64,000 nt of DNA from the NCBI GenBank assembly GCA_029339505.1, contig JAQISU010000233.1:2813501-2877500 (forward strand), written 5' to 3'. This document shows positions 51,615 to 64,000 of this stretch, piece by piece (the first letter of the stretch is position 1; each line of letters starts with the position of its first letter). The notes under the pieces were generated by a model. The model ran no database searches. It had not been told where the DNA came from and worked only from the letters and a program-made list of their open reading frames with translations. The stretch comes from Unio delphinus (lineage: Eukaryota; Mollusca; Bivalvia; Unionida; Unionidae). The position numbers were made by a program, and so were the translations under genes.

Positions 51615-52226
51615 TTAACCCCTGGAGGATGTTGCTGTTTTCGCATGAAATGCAAGAAGGAAACACATTTTGGTGACTATTTCTGAATGCATCGTAATCC
51701 ATCGATTTCCAAGCAATATTCCGTTAGACAAATGGCTAGTCGTGCTAAAGAAAATGATTTTCATTGGTTAGTTTGCTGGCGCATAAGCAGAAGGGCAAAC
51801 ATTGGATTTTTTTTTAAAAAAAGATTTTGCTTAACCGACCCATAATTTTCGTACGGAGAAGACTCTTTATTCAAAATGTCCACCTTATCCTACTTTTCGC
51901 ACAGGTTCACCTGTCTGTGTGCGTTTCAGACCGGTCTGCCGTAGATCTGAGGCCATAAAGTCTAAAATCTGGACACAAATTCAGAATCCGACCATGGGCG
52001 ATTTTTGGGTGAAAAAAAAAAAAACGGGTCCAAAAACTTGGGGTTTTTCCCTCTGTATTTTGTAGTGCAACTAAAATGTCTAGATTATTTGCTATCATTG
52101 TAGAGCTACATCTGTCTACCTTTCTATGATACCACTCATTTTAGTGCATCATGTATGACCTTGACGCTACAGACCTTAGAAGTAGGTTACTACCTCATGC
52201 CCTGTAAAGTCGTCGCTAGGGGTTAA
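51615..52226. mobile_element. 612 bp TTAA-flanked non-autonomous DNA element (piggyBac-like MITE)
   Basis: TTAA-CCCCTGG at 51615-51625 and CTAGGGG-TTAA at 52216-52226 form short inverted ends flanked by TTAA, the target and duplication used by piggyBac transposons. There is no transposase. The identity of the ends extends outward (TAACACA before, TGTGTTA after), so either the TIR is longer than it looks or the target was palindromic. Confidence 0.6.
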
Positions 52227-52234
52227 TGTGTTAG

Positions 52235-52790
52235 GGATGCATACAACCGCCTATTTTGATGATTGTGGCAAAAATAGTGCTTGTGACTGACTCCAAGGCA
52301 GTGGAGTATGAAATATGGGTCAAATTAACTTATTTTTGTGATGCAGGTTTAGTACTCATGAAAATATATTCCCTCAAAATGTGTCATGAATCTTTGTGAA
52401 ACAGCATGCAGGGTATTAAAAAAGCCAGAGTGGTTTTAATGTATACCCCAAAGAATTAACCTGCAACCAGTAAAATGTGAATTGTTACATCACACTATTT
52501 TTTGTTGTTGTGGTAATGGTGTAATATAATCAGAGAGTAACACAATTTTCAAGTTAGATGTTTCTAGTATAGAGTTTGAGAATTTAACACAATTTTAACT
52601 TGTTAGTACGTATAGGTTAATGACCTACTTCTGTTTTGAGAGCATATATTATTATAATGAGTGTATTATTTAATGAAGATGCATTCCCCCACCAACTGTC
52701 ATGAATCTAGGCACACACGCACACGGTCAACTGGGAATTATTTAATGTCATTTCTCCTGTAACTTTGCTGGCCATATGGGTGCCACAGAT
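52235..52790. other. No gene recognised
   Basis: AT-rich spacer between the MITE and a LINE fragment. Confidence 0.4.
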
Positions 52791-52794
52791 CTCT

Positions 52795-54000
52795 TTACAA
52801 AAAATAATCTCTATTTCCTCTCCATTTTGCCCCATTCTTCACTGCTAATTTGGGACTTTGCAAAGTCCACACTTGTTCACAGTTTGATGTTATGTTCCTA
52901 TCTCGTCTTCTGTCTGCCTCATTTTCTCTAGATGAGCATGACATGTGACCTAACCATCTTACTTTGTGATCTTTTACAGCAAGTGAGCAGATCTTAATTT
53001 TACCTTTGATTCTATGTGCATTAAAGACGTGGTCCAAGTATTAATTTTTCAGGATCCTTTGATAACATCTCATCTCTAAGACGTTTTCTTCTATCAATTT
53101 CTGCTACCTGGGTTCATATCTTACTTTTTTGTTCTTTTACAGCAAATGAGCAGATCTTAATTTTACCTTGGATTCTAAATTGCATATGTTTATTAAAGAT
53201 GTGGTCTAAGAATGAATATTCCAGGATTCTTTGATAATATATATCTATGGCAATGATTATTCTATCTGCTATCAGGGTCCATATCTTATGTGCTTAAAAG
53301 AATAAGGAAATGAAAAGGGAGTACACAAGCTTGATGTTGTTCCCAAGACTAATGTTACTGTCCTTTCAAATAGGCTTCAGCCTAGCCAGTGAACTTGTTG
53401 TCTGTGGATCAGATGCTATAGTCCCTAGATAATTGAAGATTGTCACGGTGCCTTACTTCTGTCCTTTTCAATGCCACTTGGGGTTTGTGTTGTTCGCTTG
53501 GGTTTTTTTCAGCACTGATCTCCATCCCATTCCATATCAATGCTTGGTTGATACAGTTCACTAAGGTTTCCAGTTCTTGTTCGCCTCATGCTAAGCCATA
53601 AGTATGTCATTAGCAGAGCACAGGCTGGTAATTGTTCTGCCTCCAACAGTGACACTGCCTTATGGTCATCCAAGGCACTGGACATATCTTCTAGGTAGAT
53701 GTTGAAGGGAGTGGGTGATAGAAGACACCCCTGCCTGACCTCGACAATGGCTCTGAACCAATTACCAATATTGCCATTAATGCGAACTACACTATAGTCA
53801 CCTTGTCTTACTTGTTTTCTATGGTGCTCATTAGTTTTTGCATTTATGTTGTACATCTGTATTGTGGCCCACAAGGCTGCATGAAATACTCCATGGAAAG
53901 CCTTCTTGAAGTCAGTGAAGACATGAAAGATCCTGTAGTACTTTTCACAGAGGATTCTTAGACTGATCATTGGAAAGGCAAACATGGCAGTTTCACACAG
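52795..54000 (-). pseudogene. LINE reverse transcriptase and C-terminal domain, degenerate
   Basis: On the minus strand: HVFTDFKKAFHGVFHAALWA (~53925-53866), then VRINGNIGNWFRAIVEVRQG and CLLSPTPFNIYLEDMSSALD (~53790-53675), then LMTYLWLS where FADDI is expected. Far downstream comes KDHKVRWLGHM (~52970-52938). This is the order of a common animal LINE ORF2. A ~150 bp block in the C-terminal part is duplicated (52955-53090 and 53135-53260). The FADD box is lost, so it is dead. Confidence 0.83.
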
Positions 54001-54009
54001 TGAGCATTG

Positions 54010-54088
54010 GATAATAAATACAATGTATTGTAAATACAGGGTATGGTCATTCTGACCAGGGGTAGTTATCATCTGGATAGGTTTGACA

Positions 54089-54123
<35 letters not shown>

Positions 54124-55060
54124 ACAAATAATACTATCATACAGGTTAACACGTTTAATTCATACTCTATGGAGATTCAAACCCAGATCTACATCACTCA
54201 TTGCCTACAGTACATCCATATTCCATCATGACTAAGCAGTCAAGACTTGATGCTACAAAGTTGGTGATATATGTAACTGTGCATAGCAAACACATTCGAA
54301 GATATCCTAGTAATTAATTCTCATCTCTCTACACGGGCATTCTGGATTAGTATGAAAGAAATTAAAAGTATAGAGAATTACAAATATACACTGAACAGAA
54401 TGTAAAGTGCTATCCTTGGATTCTCGAGAAGAATGGTTGATAATACTAGACATAATTAATATTTAAATAGAAGTATTATCAAGCATTTTCCTGTGGAAGC
54501 CCGAGATACCACATGCCCTTCTGTTTGGTGTATATTTGTAATTCTCTCTCTACACACACACACATGCATGCACACATACAGTGACTTTGGTTTTGGGTGA
54601 AACTTGACGTTTTGTGGAAAGGGAGTGGTTAGTGATAGAGATGCATATAATCATCCAGCTTGATACTAATGTGGTGTCTGTGTAGTGCTCATCAAGATAC
54701 CCTCAACCAAAGTATTTATACAGGGTGCAAAAAAGCGGAGCTAAACACAACAATTTAACCAAGAAATTACAACTAATCCACATGTTTGTCCTGCATCTGT
54801 GTAAATGCCATCATGGGGGTGAGGTGGCATGGGAGGCAGTCAAATTTCCTTTTGAGCTAGAAAGTAAATGCTAACATTCATATAAGCACTGGGATGCCTT
54901 ATTCAATGAATGAAATACAGAAAATCTGCAAATCTTAAAAGTGACATACATTATGCCATCTTAGACCTTGCTTTACAATAAATTTAATTAGCTGAAGAGA
55001 AAAAAGAAACTGCTAAAGTCCAAAAGTTAATGGATTGCATATTCGTATCAATAGTCATTC
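54010..55060. other. AT-rich spacer with (TA)n
   Basis: (TA)n at about 54089-54122. No gene recognised. Confidence 0.45.
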
Positions 55061-55063
55061 CTA

Positions 55064-55316
55064 GGGGGCCTTGAGTGGTCAAGTGGTCTATAGCGCTTTC
55101 CGTTACGGATCACTGCCATCTCACCTCTGTCTGTGTGGGTTCAAGTCTAAGATTCAGCTAATGTACTTGTGTAAGAAAGCTTGCCAGTAGCTTCTCATGG
55201 GTTGGTGGTTCTTTCTGGATCTTTTTCTGGGTTCTTCCTCCACCAATACTACTGGCCACATGTAAAGCCTATCGTTTGCTGAAAAATGGCATTAAACTCT
55301 ACGACAACAACAACAT
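55064..55316 (+). mobile_element. tRNA-derived SINE
   Basis: The tRNA-like head has GAGTGGTCAAGTGGTCTA (box A region) and GGTTCAAGTCT at 55138-55148 (box B). The body contains GGTGGTTCTTTCTGG, CTTCCTCCACCAATA and CTGGCC. The tail reads GGCATTAAACTC then (ACAACA)n. The body resembles the conserved 3' domain I know from bivalve and gastropod SINEs. It probably lies in, or next to, the 3' UTR of the minus-strand gene. Confidence 0.85.
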
Positions 55317-55319
55317 AAT

Positions 55320-58300
55320 CATACCTAGAGCTGTAATATTGGGCTTAAATCTGCTGGTCAAATTAGATTTGCCAGAATGAAAGAACAAGGAGTGTTAATG
55401 AGAATTAACAAGTCAAATCCTTAAAATATAAAACAACAAAAAGTACGATTTAAAACATTTAATTGATGTTTATAAAATCTATAGCTTAATGAAATGACTG
55501 GTGTAAAATAGTTCATAATTCACAACGAGTTTATATGGAAATGTAATCTCAATAAAATCTTGCATCATATTGTGCACGTGGTAGATGCATATTTCACTGA
55601 AATATGAATTTCATCAATTATATATTAGATTTCATTTAAATTTCAAATTCACAAATACAAGGTGGTGTATGCATGCAACAACTTCCAGAACTTAAAAAAG
55701 TAATTTCTATGCAAATATTAATTATAAACTATAATCAGTAGCAACTCTTTATTTCAAATTATTTCATGTTTATGAACATAAAAATCTCTTTAAACACCAC
55801 ATCTAATCTTGTACTACATCACCATAATTTCTTCTACTAGAAAAGTTTTTAAAGCAAACTTGGTTCTAAAACTGCTTTCACTCATATTACAGCGGTAGAT
55901 AAAAAAAGAAAATCAAAATGCAAGTCATCCAATTCCATCTTTCTAATTTATGTGGTAATATGTATTATTAGTGCAAATAAGGCACTTGTATCATTAATAT
56001 CCTCAAGTGTGTACTAACTCCATGTGAATAATATACAATGTAGCTAACAAGAATACAGGGCGAAAATAATGGAATTTTCCATGGCACAAATGTATCTACT
56101 TGGCATTATTTTATTATATGAACACCATCGAGTATGTTATACTGTCTGCTTATATAAATATGACTTGTGTGTACATGCAGCCACTACATTTACATTTTAT
56201 ATAGTATTTTAAAATTCTGATTAGTAAAAATTACATGTTACATTTCAAAATAATGGTGGCTCTACAATAACATGAATGCCATCAGGTCTTTAGGACATGA
56301 TGCACATATAGTTGAACAATCTGTGCATAACTATGCAAGGAACAGTGCATACAGACAGCCTGCTAATCTCTTTCATGGTTATTTGTTCTGTCAAGTATTT
56401 CAACTATCGGAAATATAACATATCATGGACTAAGTGAATAAAACAAGATGTTTTAAAACAGCTTTAAAAAAAAAACGTTTTAAACATAATTTCTTTGGAC
56501 TACAAGAATACATTTTCATTTCATTCAACAGCACAATATGATCACTAATCCTGTCGTCTATATTCTTATGGTGTTCTCTTTATAGTGATGCATGAATATT
56601 GTATTATAATCGTGATATTATTAACAAATTACAGCAATTTATGTAACTATTACTAATTACTTATCCATTAGGCAAAAAGGACACTTGAATGGGAAAACAA
56701 TATTATGAGGGGAAAATGCCAAAAATGACAAAATATGCAGTCAAAATAAACTTTTATTTGCTGCCTAAGGGAAGTTGATTCACAACATTCAGCAATTTGT
56801 CAAGTAAATATTCATCAATCTATTTTACAATTTTATAGTAATATTTCCATATCTGTCAAAATATGTTATGACAGTCTAAAATCAAATATCGATCCAAATT
56901 TAAACTGTGAAATACATGTACATGCATCATACCTTATGATCACTTGAAAAATGTATATTTACACATGTACAGGTAAATATCAATAAGCACCTGCTCTCTC
57001 CACACATACCTGTATCTATATACTATACACAGTCATTTTACACATGATTATTTAGTTTATCTTGTCTAACATTTATTGATATTTTTTGACAACCTAATAA
57101 ATCACTGGGTATGTGAATAAGCATATGTAAGAAATCATAAGACATACAAATTCATTTCCAAGTACAAAGATTTAAAACCTAAAATTATGCTACAGTGTAA
57201 CATAAAATACATAAATGTTCTTTCTTCAACTATGAACTTTTTTAAAAATCACATAGCTAGTTAAAAGTAAATAAAATAAAAATGAAATATTTAGTAAAAT
57301 AATTCTTTACAGAAATAACCACTATGGTAATTACAGATACTTTACAAATTTTATATTCAACATACTCTCACTTCACAATCGTATCTATATAATTTCCCAT
57401 GCTGGTGATTGAAAAATTCATCCTAAATAGCCACATGGCCACATTCAGACTTGTAAAATGTACAACATTCTTTGCAATTACATCAAAGCCGTCAGTAATC
57501 CATACTGTATAGTTATTCCCATAATTAGCACCAGTTGGGTTAGTCAAAACCATATACCATATATACTGGCCTCTAAGTCGAGTCCAACTGAAAATAGCAA
57601 AGACCCTGATATGCTGATGCAAAATGCCTTTTGCTGATCAGGTCTACTTTGTATTGTTCTTTGTCCTTAAAAACTTCATAACTGCACATCTACCAGTGCA
57701 ATATGTGATGGCAGAGCGGAGTCTATGCAGTCTACAACTGGATCTGACTTGAATGCAAGCATAAATGATAGGTCTATAATCTCAATGTAACAAACACCAA
57801 ATGATCAATGGAAGTGAAACTAAAGTTAGAACACACAGAATGAAGCGATGCACTCTCTCCAGAATCTTTCTTTGAAATCACTAGTTTTAGCTTGAAGAAG
57901 GGATGCTTTTGTACTAAGTTGAGATACATGTAAAGTTGCAAATTTTAATTTCTTTATCAAGCATGACAACTAATTAAAAAGCAGAATATCTGAAGAGACG
58001 GCAATTCATATTTTAATTGCATTAATTTCTTCCAAAATCTAACAAGTTCAAAATGTTCTTTTATGAGGATTGACTTGTACCAACAAAACTGCAGCACTCT
58101 ACATCATTTTATAAAAAAGAAAACTGAAACATACATGCAAGAAGTGTTTTTATCAGTTTACATAAATTCTCTCTATAATCTACCATAAAATCAGCCTGCA
58201 TGTGTGCTAAATAAAAAAACTACTCTAGCTTGAACAGAGAAAATACCTAAACCTCACTATATTCATCAGTATATAATGCAAACCCAACTTCAAACAACAA

Positions 58301-60590
58301 AAAAAAATCATCTGGCTCCCCATGATGCATTGGTATATCAGATTTTGATGCTGCTTGTCCCTGGGTGTGCTTTTATACAAGCATATACAACATTTCTTGT
58401 TCCTGGGCCTTCATTTTAAAAAGAGAATCTTGTTTTAAATATTGCATGGCACTCTGAAACCTGGATATTAAATTCATAAATTTTGTATAGAGATTGGTCT
58501 CTGATTTAGAAAAATTGTGAAACTTGAATTTAAAAGAATTCTTAAAATGGATTTCATCAGACAAATACATATTGCCATTAAGTTGAATAATCTGAAACTG
58601 ATCTATATATCAGCTTAATATGCTGCACTAAAAATGAAATAAAAAGGCCAATTAATTAAAAAATTTACAAAAAAGTCAGCAGATAAATAAACTAGCTGTT
58701 GACAAAAGCATACACATGTTTGGTGTGTGGAAAAAAACAATTAGCCCGTACAACCTACTTTGGCACAATGTATAAAAAAAATGCTGGGAAAAATATGTAA
58801 GAATCAAAATGGCACCTTCCATTACCTGAACATACTCTGTATGTATTCACTCCATCTACAGGACCACAACTGACCAATGGCCTTGATAAATGATGACCAC
58901 TGTCATTTGCTGACCAACCAGATAATGGTTTTTAGTTTCCGAAAAAACGTTAATAAATGGTACAATTCTAAGAAAAAGACCATTTCCAAAACAGAATAAA
59001 ATATATTTGGACATGTTACCCCCATATGATCAGATATGGTACCCCTATGTGACAATCACCAACCATTAACAGTATTATTGTTTGAATAAAGCCAGCAACA
59101 AGATGCCACTGGTGCATACAAATTTTGAAGAAGAACAAAAAATGCATTAAAAAAACCCCAAAGGTCTATTCTTGATCTGTGATTTCCAATTCTGATATAC
59201 CATTTATACTCACTCAAAACACAAGTCCAACTGCAAACTGCTCAAACCCAGATCTGCAATCGCATAATGCTTTGGCAGTTTGTAAGTAGAATCACTAGAA
59301 CAAAGAACCCTGATCTGCAAGTTAATTAAGCCAGTTTTTTGCAGTTTGACTTGACTTATAAGCGAGTACACATGGTACCCAATAGTAATTGGGTGAGGAT
59401 GTAAAGCAGGGTTCATACAGAATTCTGAATTATAAATTCAAAGACTTTTCCCAAACTTTCAAAGACCACAACATATTTTTTCCAAGACCTATTTTTACTA
59501 ACATTTTGTATAAAAGTTATGTTATAGGAGAAAAAAATGAATACTACAATATTGTTTAATGATGAAAGGAAACATAATGAGTCATCAAAAGAAATAAGCC
59601 AGGAAAACTCTACTGAATCTAACAACTTTGGACAACTTTATTCGTGATCTTGGAAAGAAATTAACATGTTTGGGTTTATTTCAATTTTCAAAGACTTTTA
59701 AAGACCTCAGGATAATCTGCTCGATTTTCCCAACTTTCAAGGCCTTGAAAATACTACCTCATTTTTCGCAAACTGTCAACGTCTTTCAAAGACCATATGA
59801 ACCCTGTAAAGAGAACACACTAATGTGATATTGCAAGACTTCAGGCAGTTTTCTTTTAATACAGCAAGCACAATGGCCTGAATTAGTTTTAAAAAATAGT
59901 AAATGCATGCCATCGTTTGGTCAAACATCAAGAAAATAGACCTTTTCAAAACACAGGTGTTTATGACCTAATATACCTCACAGGAGGGAATGAATTATTA
60001 AACCTGACAATACCATAACGCTCATGACTGTTGTTTCACTGTCACTTTTGGAGTTAAATAAATGTTAAAAAAGAATCTTGGATTGTTTTATAACCAAATT
60101 TTCAGAATATGAGAGAGTGATTCAATTAGAGCCGCGAAAGTAAAGAGCAATTACTATGAGCATTAAACCTCCTGTAAACTACTCAGTTGATAGCCACTGA
60201 GCAGACAGTGTAGATACTATGTTGAAAACAGGATGAAGATAAACTGCAAAATGACCCATACAAAAATATGGACAAAGCAATCAGAAAAGTCCTCCATTCC
60301 AATCTTATCATGGAGAACACCCTCAAAAGTAACTGTTTTATAATCTACTTTCACTTTTCTAAATGCTTACATTGTAATAGTGCTCATTCACACAATACAC
60401 ACATGTAGTTACCTGCAGCATTCAGTAGCATAATTTACTTTTTAAAAATAAAAACAACCCTTCATCATGATCCAAAAGAACATGTAAACTTAAGGTCAAA
60501 CACTTAAGGTCAACAAGTTGCATTATCTACATTATACAATGAACTGATGATACAGTCTTCATTACAACCAATACAGGTTAAAGTTCTCAA
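55320..60590. other. Long AT-rich stretch, possible 3' UTR of the minus-strand gene
   Basis: No transposon coding and no exon recognised over 5 kb. TTTATT (AATAAA on the minus strand) occurs for example at 55748-55753 and near 56753, so transcript ends here are possible but unproven. Confidence 0.3.
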
Positions 60591-60597
60591 GAAATAT

Positions 60598-60894
60598 CAC
60601 ACCAATATGACATATCCTAACTTTTAGGTCCACACCAAGATGACATATCCTAGCTTTTAGGTCCACACCAATATGACATATCCTAGCTTTTAGGTCCACA
60701 CCAATAGGACATATCCTAGCTTTTAGGTCCACACCAATATGACAAATCCTAGCTTTTAGGTCCACATCAATATGACATATCCTAGCTTTTAGGTCCACAC
60801 CAATATGACATATCCTAGCTTTTAGGTCCACATCAATATGACATATCCTAGCTTTTAGGTCCACATCAATATGACATATCTTAGCTTTTAGGTT
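60598..60894. repeat. 33 bp minisatellite, 9 copies
   Basis: Units of CACACCAATATGACATATCC then TAGCTTTTAGGTC, exactly 33 bp apart. On the minus strand the 11-codon period stays open and gives LKARICHIDVD repeats, but the open frame has no coding context and probably reflects the repeat alone. Confidence 0.95.
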
Positions 60895-61130
60895 CACAAG
60901 ACTTGACATTTAACAATGTTGCAACATATACTGGAAATTATATGAATCCAGATCCTTTATTCATTCATACCCAACCTGCAAATTCATTTCTTTAATTTCA
61001 TATCTCTTACAAATTTCTGAATTATTTCTGACGGCTTCATTTTGAACTTGATCACACAATGCCATCTTCACAAAAGATGGCCAACTGACCACAGAAACAA
61101 GTGTTTTTATAAATATTTGCTGGGCAGTTG

Positions 61131-61279
61131 TTAGAGAGTGGTCCTTGTAGTTTGTGAAGTGGTCAGATTTTCTTCAATTGCTCCATTTTCTTCATCTGTC
61201 ATCACAGTAACCAGACCACCCATAGCCTTTCCAACTTGACCAGCCATCTGGAACAGGTCCCCAACATTAGTGGCACCAC
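61131..61279 (-). CDS. Last coding exon of an unidentified gene (minus strand)
   Basis: The minus-strand acceptor ATGTCTGTAG is followed by 149 nt open to a TAA at 61133-61131. It codes GATNVGDLFQMAGQVGKAMG, then LVTVMTDEENGAIEENL and a Thr/Ser-rich tail ending RTTL. Codon usage looks protein-like and this piece lacks transposon features. It joins the exon at 62896-62961 in phase if that exon uses a GC donor. I do not recognise the protein; it looks like an acidic, low-complexity C-terminus. Upstream exons must lie beyond 64000. Confidence 0.55.
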
Positions 61280-61962
61280 CTACAGACATAAGTGGATAGT
61301 GATAATGTTCACCTGTCTTGGTTAATTATAAAAAAAAAATCATAAATAAGGTAACATTGTTTACTAATATTTTTGTGTGCACATGGTTAACAATAACCTA
61401 AAGGCAACTAAAATAATTAGCAACTGAATATTCATCCCTTTAAACCTGTACAGCTTACTGGAAAGGTGACAGCTATTATAACATTATAACAGCTGTATGT
61501 TGCTCCACTTGCAAACTGCATTTGCAATACATCTTTTACTGCTTGTATTATGATAGCAGTACATATTTTATCATGATGTCAGCTGTTCAGCAACTAATTA
61601 TTGTCCATTTCTAATTTTTCCTATGATGCCAAATTTCCTATGATAATCGCATATACTTCAAGAGCAACAGAAAAAATCCTACATATCTGGTCATCTTTAA
61701 CAAAAATGTGGCAAGTGTTTAAATGATTAGATATTTTCAATACTGCGTGTCTCAAGTGTAGATGGCTTAACAACTTAGTCCATAAACAAATAAAAAAACG
61801 GCGTCATATGCTACATGTACATGCACTTATTTACAATCAAAAGTAGTTCCTAAATCATGATACTATTCTGAGATGCACAAGTCTGTGCATTATGAAGAAG
61901 TGCAGTATGGGAAATACTGCATGACTCTGTCAATGTAAAGATAATTGGAAAAACAACGGCTG

Positions 61963-62010
<48 letters not shown>

Positions 62011-62895
62011 CTTAAGTGGAATGAGTATTTATTTCCTCAATTACAGCCACAAGCATGTTTGTTTATACAAGAACCAATCTTGTGTGCACATTTTCAAGCA
62101 GGAAACTTAACAAAGATGTTTAAATGTTTCAACAGTGCAGCCATTAATCATATAACATAATTAGTGCTTGGAATTCTATTCTGACAACACAAATGGTAAA
62201 GTGGAAGTCAAATCTCTAAAAATGTCTCAGATAGCTGGCAGTCCATATTGACATTGTTGCACTGCTTTATCAGTAATATATATTTACACTGAAGCCTTTA
62301 TCCTTAACAAGTAAATCCAAGCAAAATTTAGTGCTTACTTTTACATATACTTTGCAAACCATTTCAGTTATTTGAAGATCAATGCTACCCAGGAAAAAAA
62401 AAAAAACTATCAATTTATTGAATAAAATAAATATTAAATGTCTAATCATAATCAGCCTAACATAATAACATTCATTTTTTAAAAAAATCAAGAAACTTAA
62501 CTGGTAGTTCAAGCCAATTCAACATTCTTACACTATCAGTGTCTTAAAAACCATGTGAAAGGGTGGTCACTAATAGCAACAATGTACAGGACCAAACGGT
62601 GAATGACAACATATTTTTAAAATCAAACATAAATGATGTTTAATATTGAATCCAGTTCTTTTTCTGTGATTATGCCTGCACTTATTCAAAGCATTTGTGT
62701 GAAAATTACAAACTGTGTAGGATTTTCATACATTCTAGCCTGGTCACACAATGAGCTATGATATTGTTTGTAAAAGAATATTTTGTAAAGTTACACTGAT
62801 ATCTATATTAGCTATTACAGACAAATGAACTACCCTGCATTAAACAGTGAGGTGATATATTGATTAAAATTAAATCTCTCTAGGCTCCAACTTGC
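61280..62895 (-). other. Intron between the two minus-strand exons (GC-AG)
   Basis: Minus-strand boundaries are GCAAGT at 62895 and GTAG at 61280. It contains an (AAT)n microsatellite at about 61964-62007 and no other recognised feature. Confidence 0.5.
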
Positions 62896-62961
62896 CTCTG
62901 GGTCTGTCGGTAATAACAACGCTCATCTCTCCAAGAATGCCATCGTCTTTTACAGAACTAT
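62896..62961 (-). CDS. Penultimate coding exon of an unidentified gene (minus strand)
   Basis: Acceptor TTCTTTGACAG, then 66 nt coding SSVKDDGILGEMSVVITDRP and R, ending at CCCAGAG/gcaagt. The only GT donor nearby (GGCAA/gttgga) would put the last exon out of frame. The GC donor matches the known AG/GCAAGT consensus and keeps the frame. The exon enters two bases before a codon boundary. Function unknown. Confidence 0.5.
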
Positions 62962-63309
62962 CTGTCAAAGAATAATGAATGCAAACATGTTTTGAACCTT
63001 TAAATGTGGTAATTATCACTAATCAGATTATACACACAGACACACACACACTGCATTGTTTGCTTTCTTGTGCTATGATTTAAAAAGTGCTCATTTTCAT
63101 GAATTATTTCATAATGTGATATATTCCACCTGGTATAGAAAACAATGGAGAAAATGCAAAAGTTAAAGAAAATTAAAATGTCAAAGTAACAAAATGAACT
63201 TGTGAAAGCAGTACATACTGTCAACAAATAACCCAATCATTTAAGGATGGCAATCCAGTTGTACATCATATGATAAAATCTGTCACTTAAAACCATGTTG
63301 TTCTTGATG

Positions 63310-64000
63310 TTGTAATATCAACGACACTGTCAAAGCCAAGTATTATACTTTTTTGCAGTCTTATTACATAAACAAAATTAAGGCCTAACACTACTTGTTT
63401 CACAGAAATCAAATAAACATTGTTAAGGCCAAGCAATATAGTTTCTTTTGTAGTAAATTAACAAAAACTGTCGTGGTCAAGCTTGTTCTTTTCTGCAGTC
63501 TATGAAACAAACACTATTAAAGCCTAGTACTAAATTTTTGTAGTCTATTCAATAAATGCAGTTAATGCCATGCATTACACTTTTGCAGTCTATTAAACAA
63601 ACACTGTTAATGCCTAGAACTACACTTTTTCTTTGCAGTCTGTTAAATAAAACCCTATTAAGGCCTAGCACAATAGGATTTTAGCATTATATTAAATAAA
63701 CACAATTAAGGCCTAGTGCTACTTTTGTTGCACACTATTAAATAAACACTGTTAATGCCTATCACTAATTTTTTTGCAGTTTTTTTTCTATTAAATGAAC
63801 ACTGTTAAGACTTTGCACTAAACTTTTTTTGTAGACTGAAATAAACACTGTTAAGGCCTAGCACTACTTATTTTTGCAGTCTATTAAATAAACTGTTCAT
63901 GCCTAGCAATACTTTCTTTTAAAGTCAATTAAATAAACATTGTTAAGGCCAAGCACTATACTTTTCTGTAGTCTATTAAATAAACACTGTCAAGGCCTAA
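63310..64000. repeat. ~48 bp diverged tandem array running off the window
   Basis: Consensus TTAAATAAACACTGTTAAGG then CCTAGCACTAC then TTTTTTGCAGTCTA, about 14 diverged copies. It continues past position 64000. Confidence 0.88.

Noticed and set aside
55064..55150. A tRNA gene
   Set aside because: Box A and B are present but the arms do not fold as a proper cloverleaf by eye, and it continues into a SINE body and tail.
60562..60909. Minus-strand 115-codon frame with an 11-residue repeat
   Set aside because: Created by the 33 bp minisatellite; no splice or family evidence for coding. I kept it as a repeat.

Overview
The window is AT-rich, intron- and repeat-rich animal DNA. Spliced exons with GT-AG introns, microsatellites, DIRS-type, Gypsy-type and several LINE-type retroelements and a tRNA-derived SINE rule out a prokaryote. 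The SINE carries a 3' domain like those common in bivalves and gastropods, and this mix of elements suits a marine lophotrochozoan. A mollusc is my best guess; the species cannot be named.

The one gene that reads from start to stop is a kynurenine formamidase (AFMID, arylformamidase) on the + strand, 3100-31289. Ten coding exons join in phase into 284 codons. The product has the HGGYW oxyanion motif, the GHSAG nucleophile elbow and the Asp and His of the triad. It would hydrolyse N-formylkynurenine to kynurenine in tryptophan breakdown. Its introns are loaded with unrelated tandem arrays: ~20 bp and 59 bp units in intron 6, 65 bp units in intron 7, 51 bp units and a ~44 bp unit in intron 8. 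An old DIRS-like element lies in intron 1, and a long inverted repeat around a (TA)n tract lies in intron 9.

1-3064 holds a dead LINE reverse transcriptase (minus strand, ~560-2060) and the upstream side of AFMID. 31290-33724 is the 3' flank, with a possible poly(A) signal. 33725-40569 is a DIRS tyrosine-recombinase retrotransposon whose inverted terminal repeats and internal complementary region can be placed almost to the base. Its termini are identical, but its genes (gag, RT, RNase H, YR) are frameshifted and lack the front of the RT. 40570-42720 has a 73 bp array and the right-end stub of another DIRS element. 43940-54000 is a graveyard: three LINE fragments, a scrambled Gypsy element (47801-50770), and a 612 bp TTAA-flanked non-autonomous element that looks piggyBac-like. 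The SINE is at ~55064-55316.

From about 55.3 kb to the end the sequence probably belongs to a second gene, on the minus strand. Its last two coding exons (62896-62961 and 61131-61279) join in phase only if the intron uses a GC donor. I do not recognise the protein. The long AT-rich stretch below 61131 could be its 3' UTR and contains a 33 bp minisatellite. I saw no tRNA, rRNA or CRISPR features. Most other open frames in the window are products of tandem repeats or antisense frames of dead transposons.
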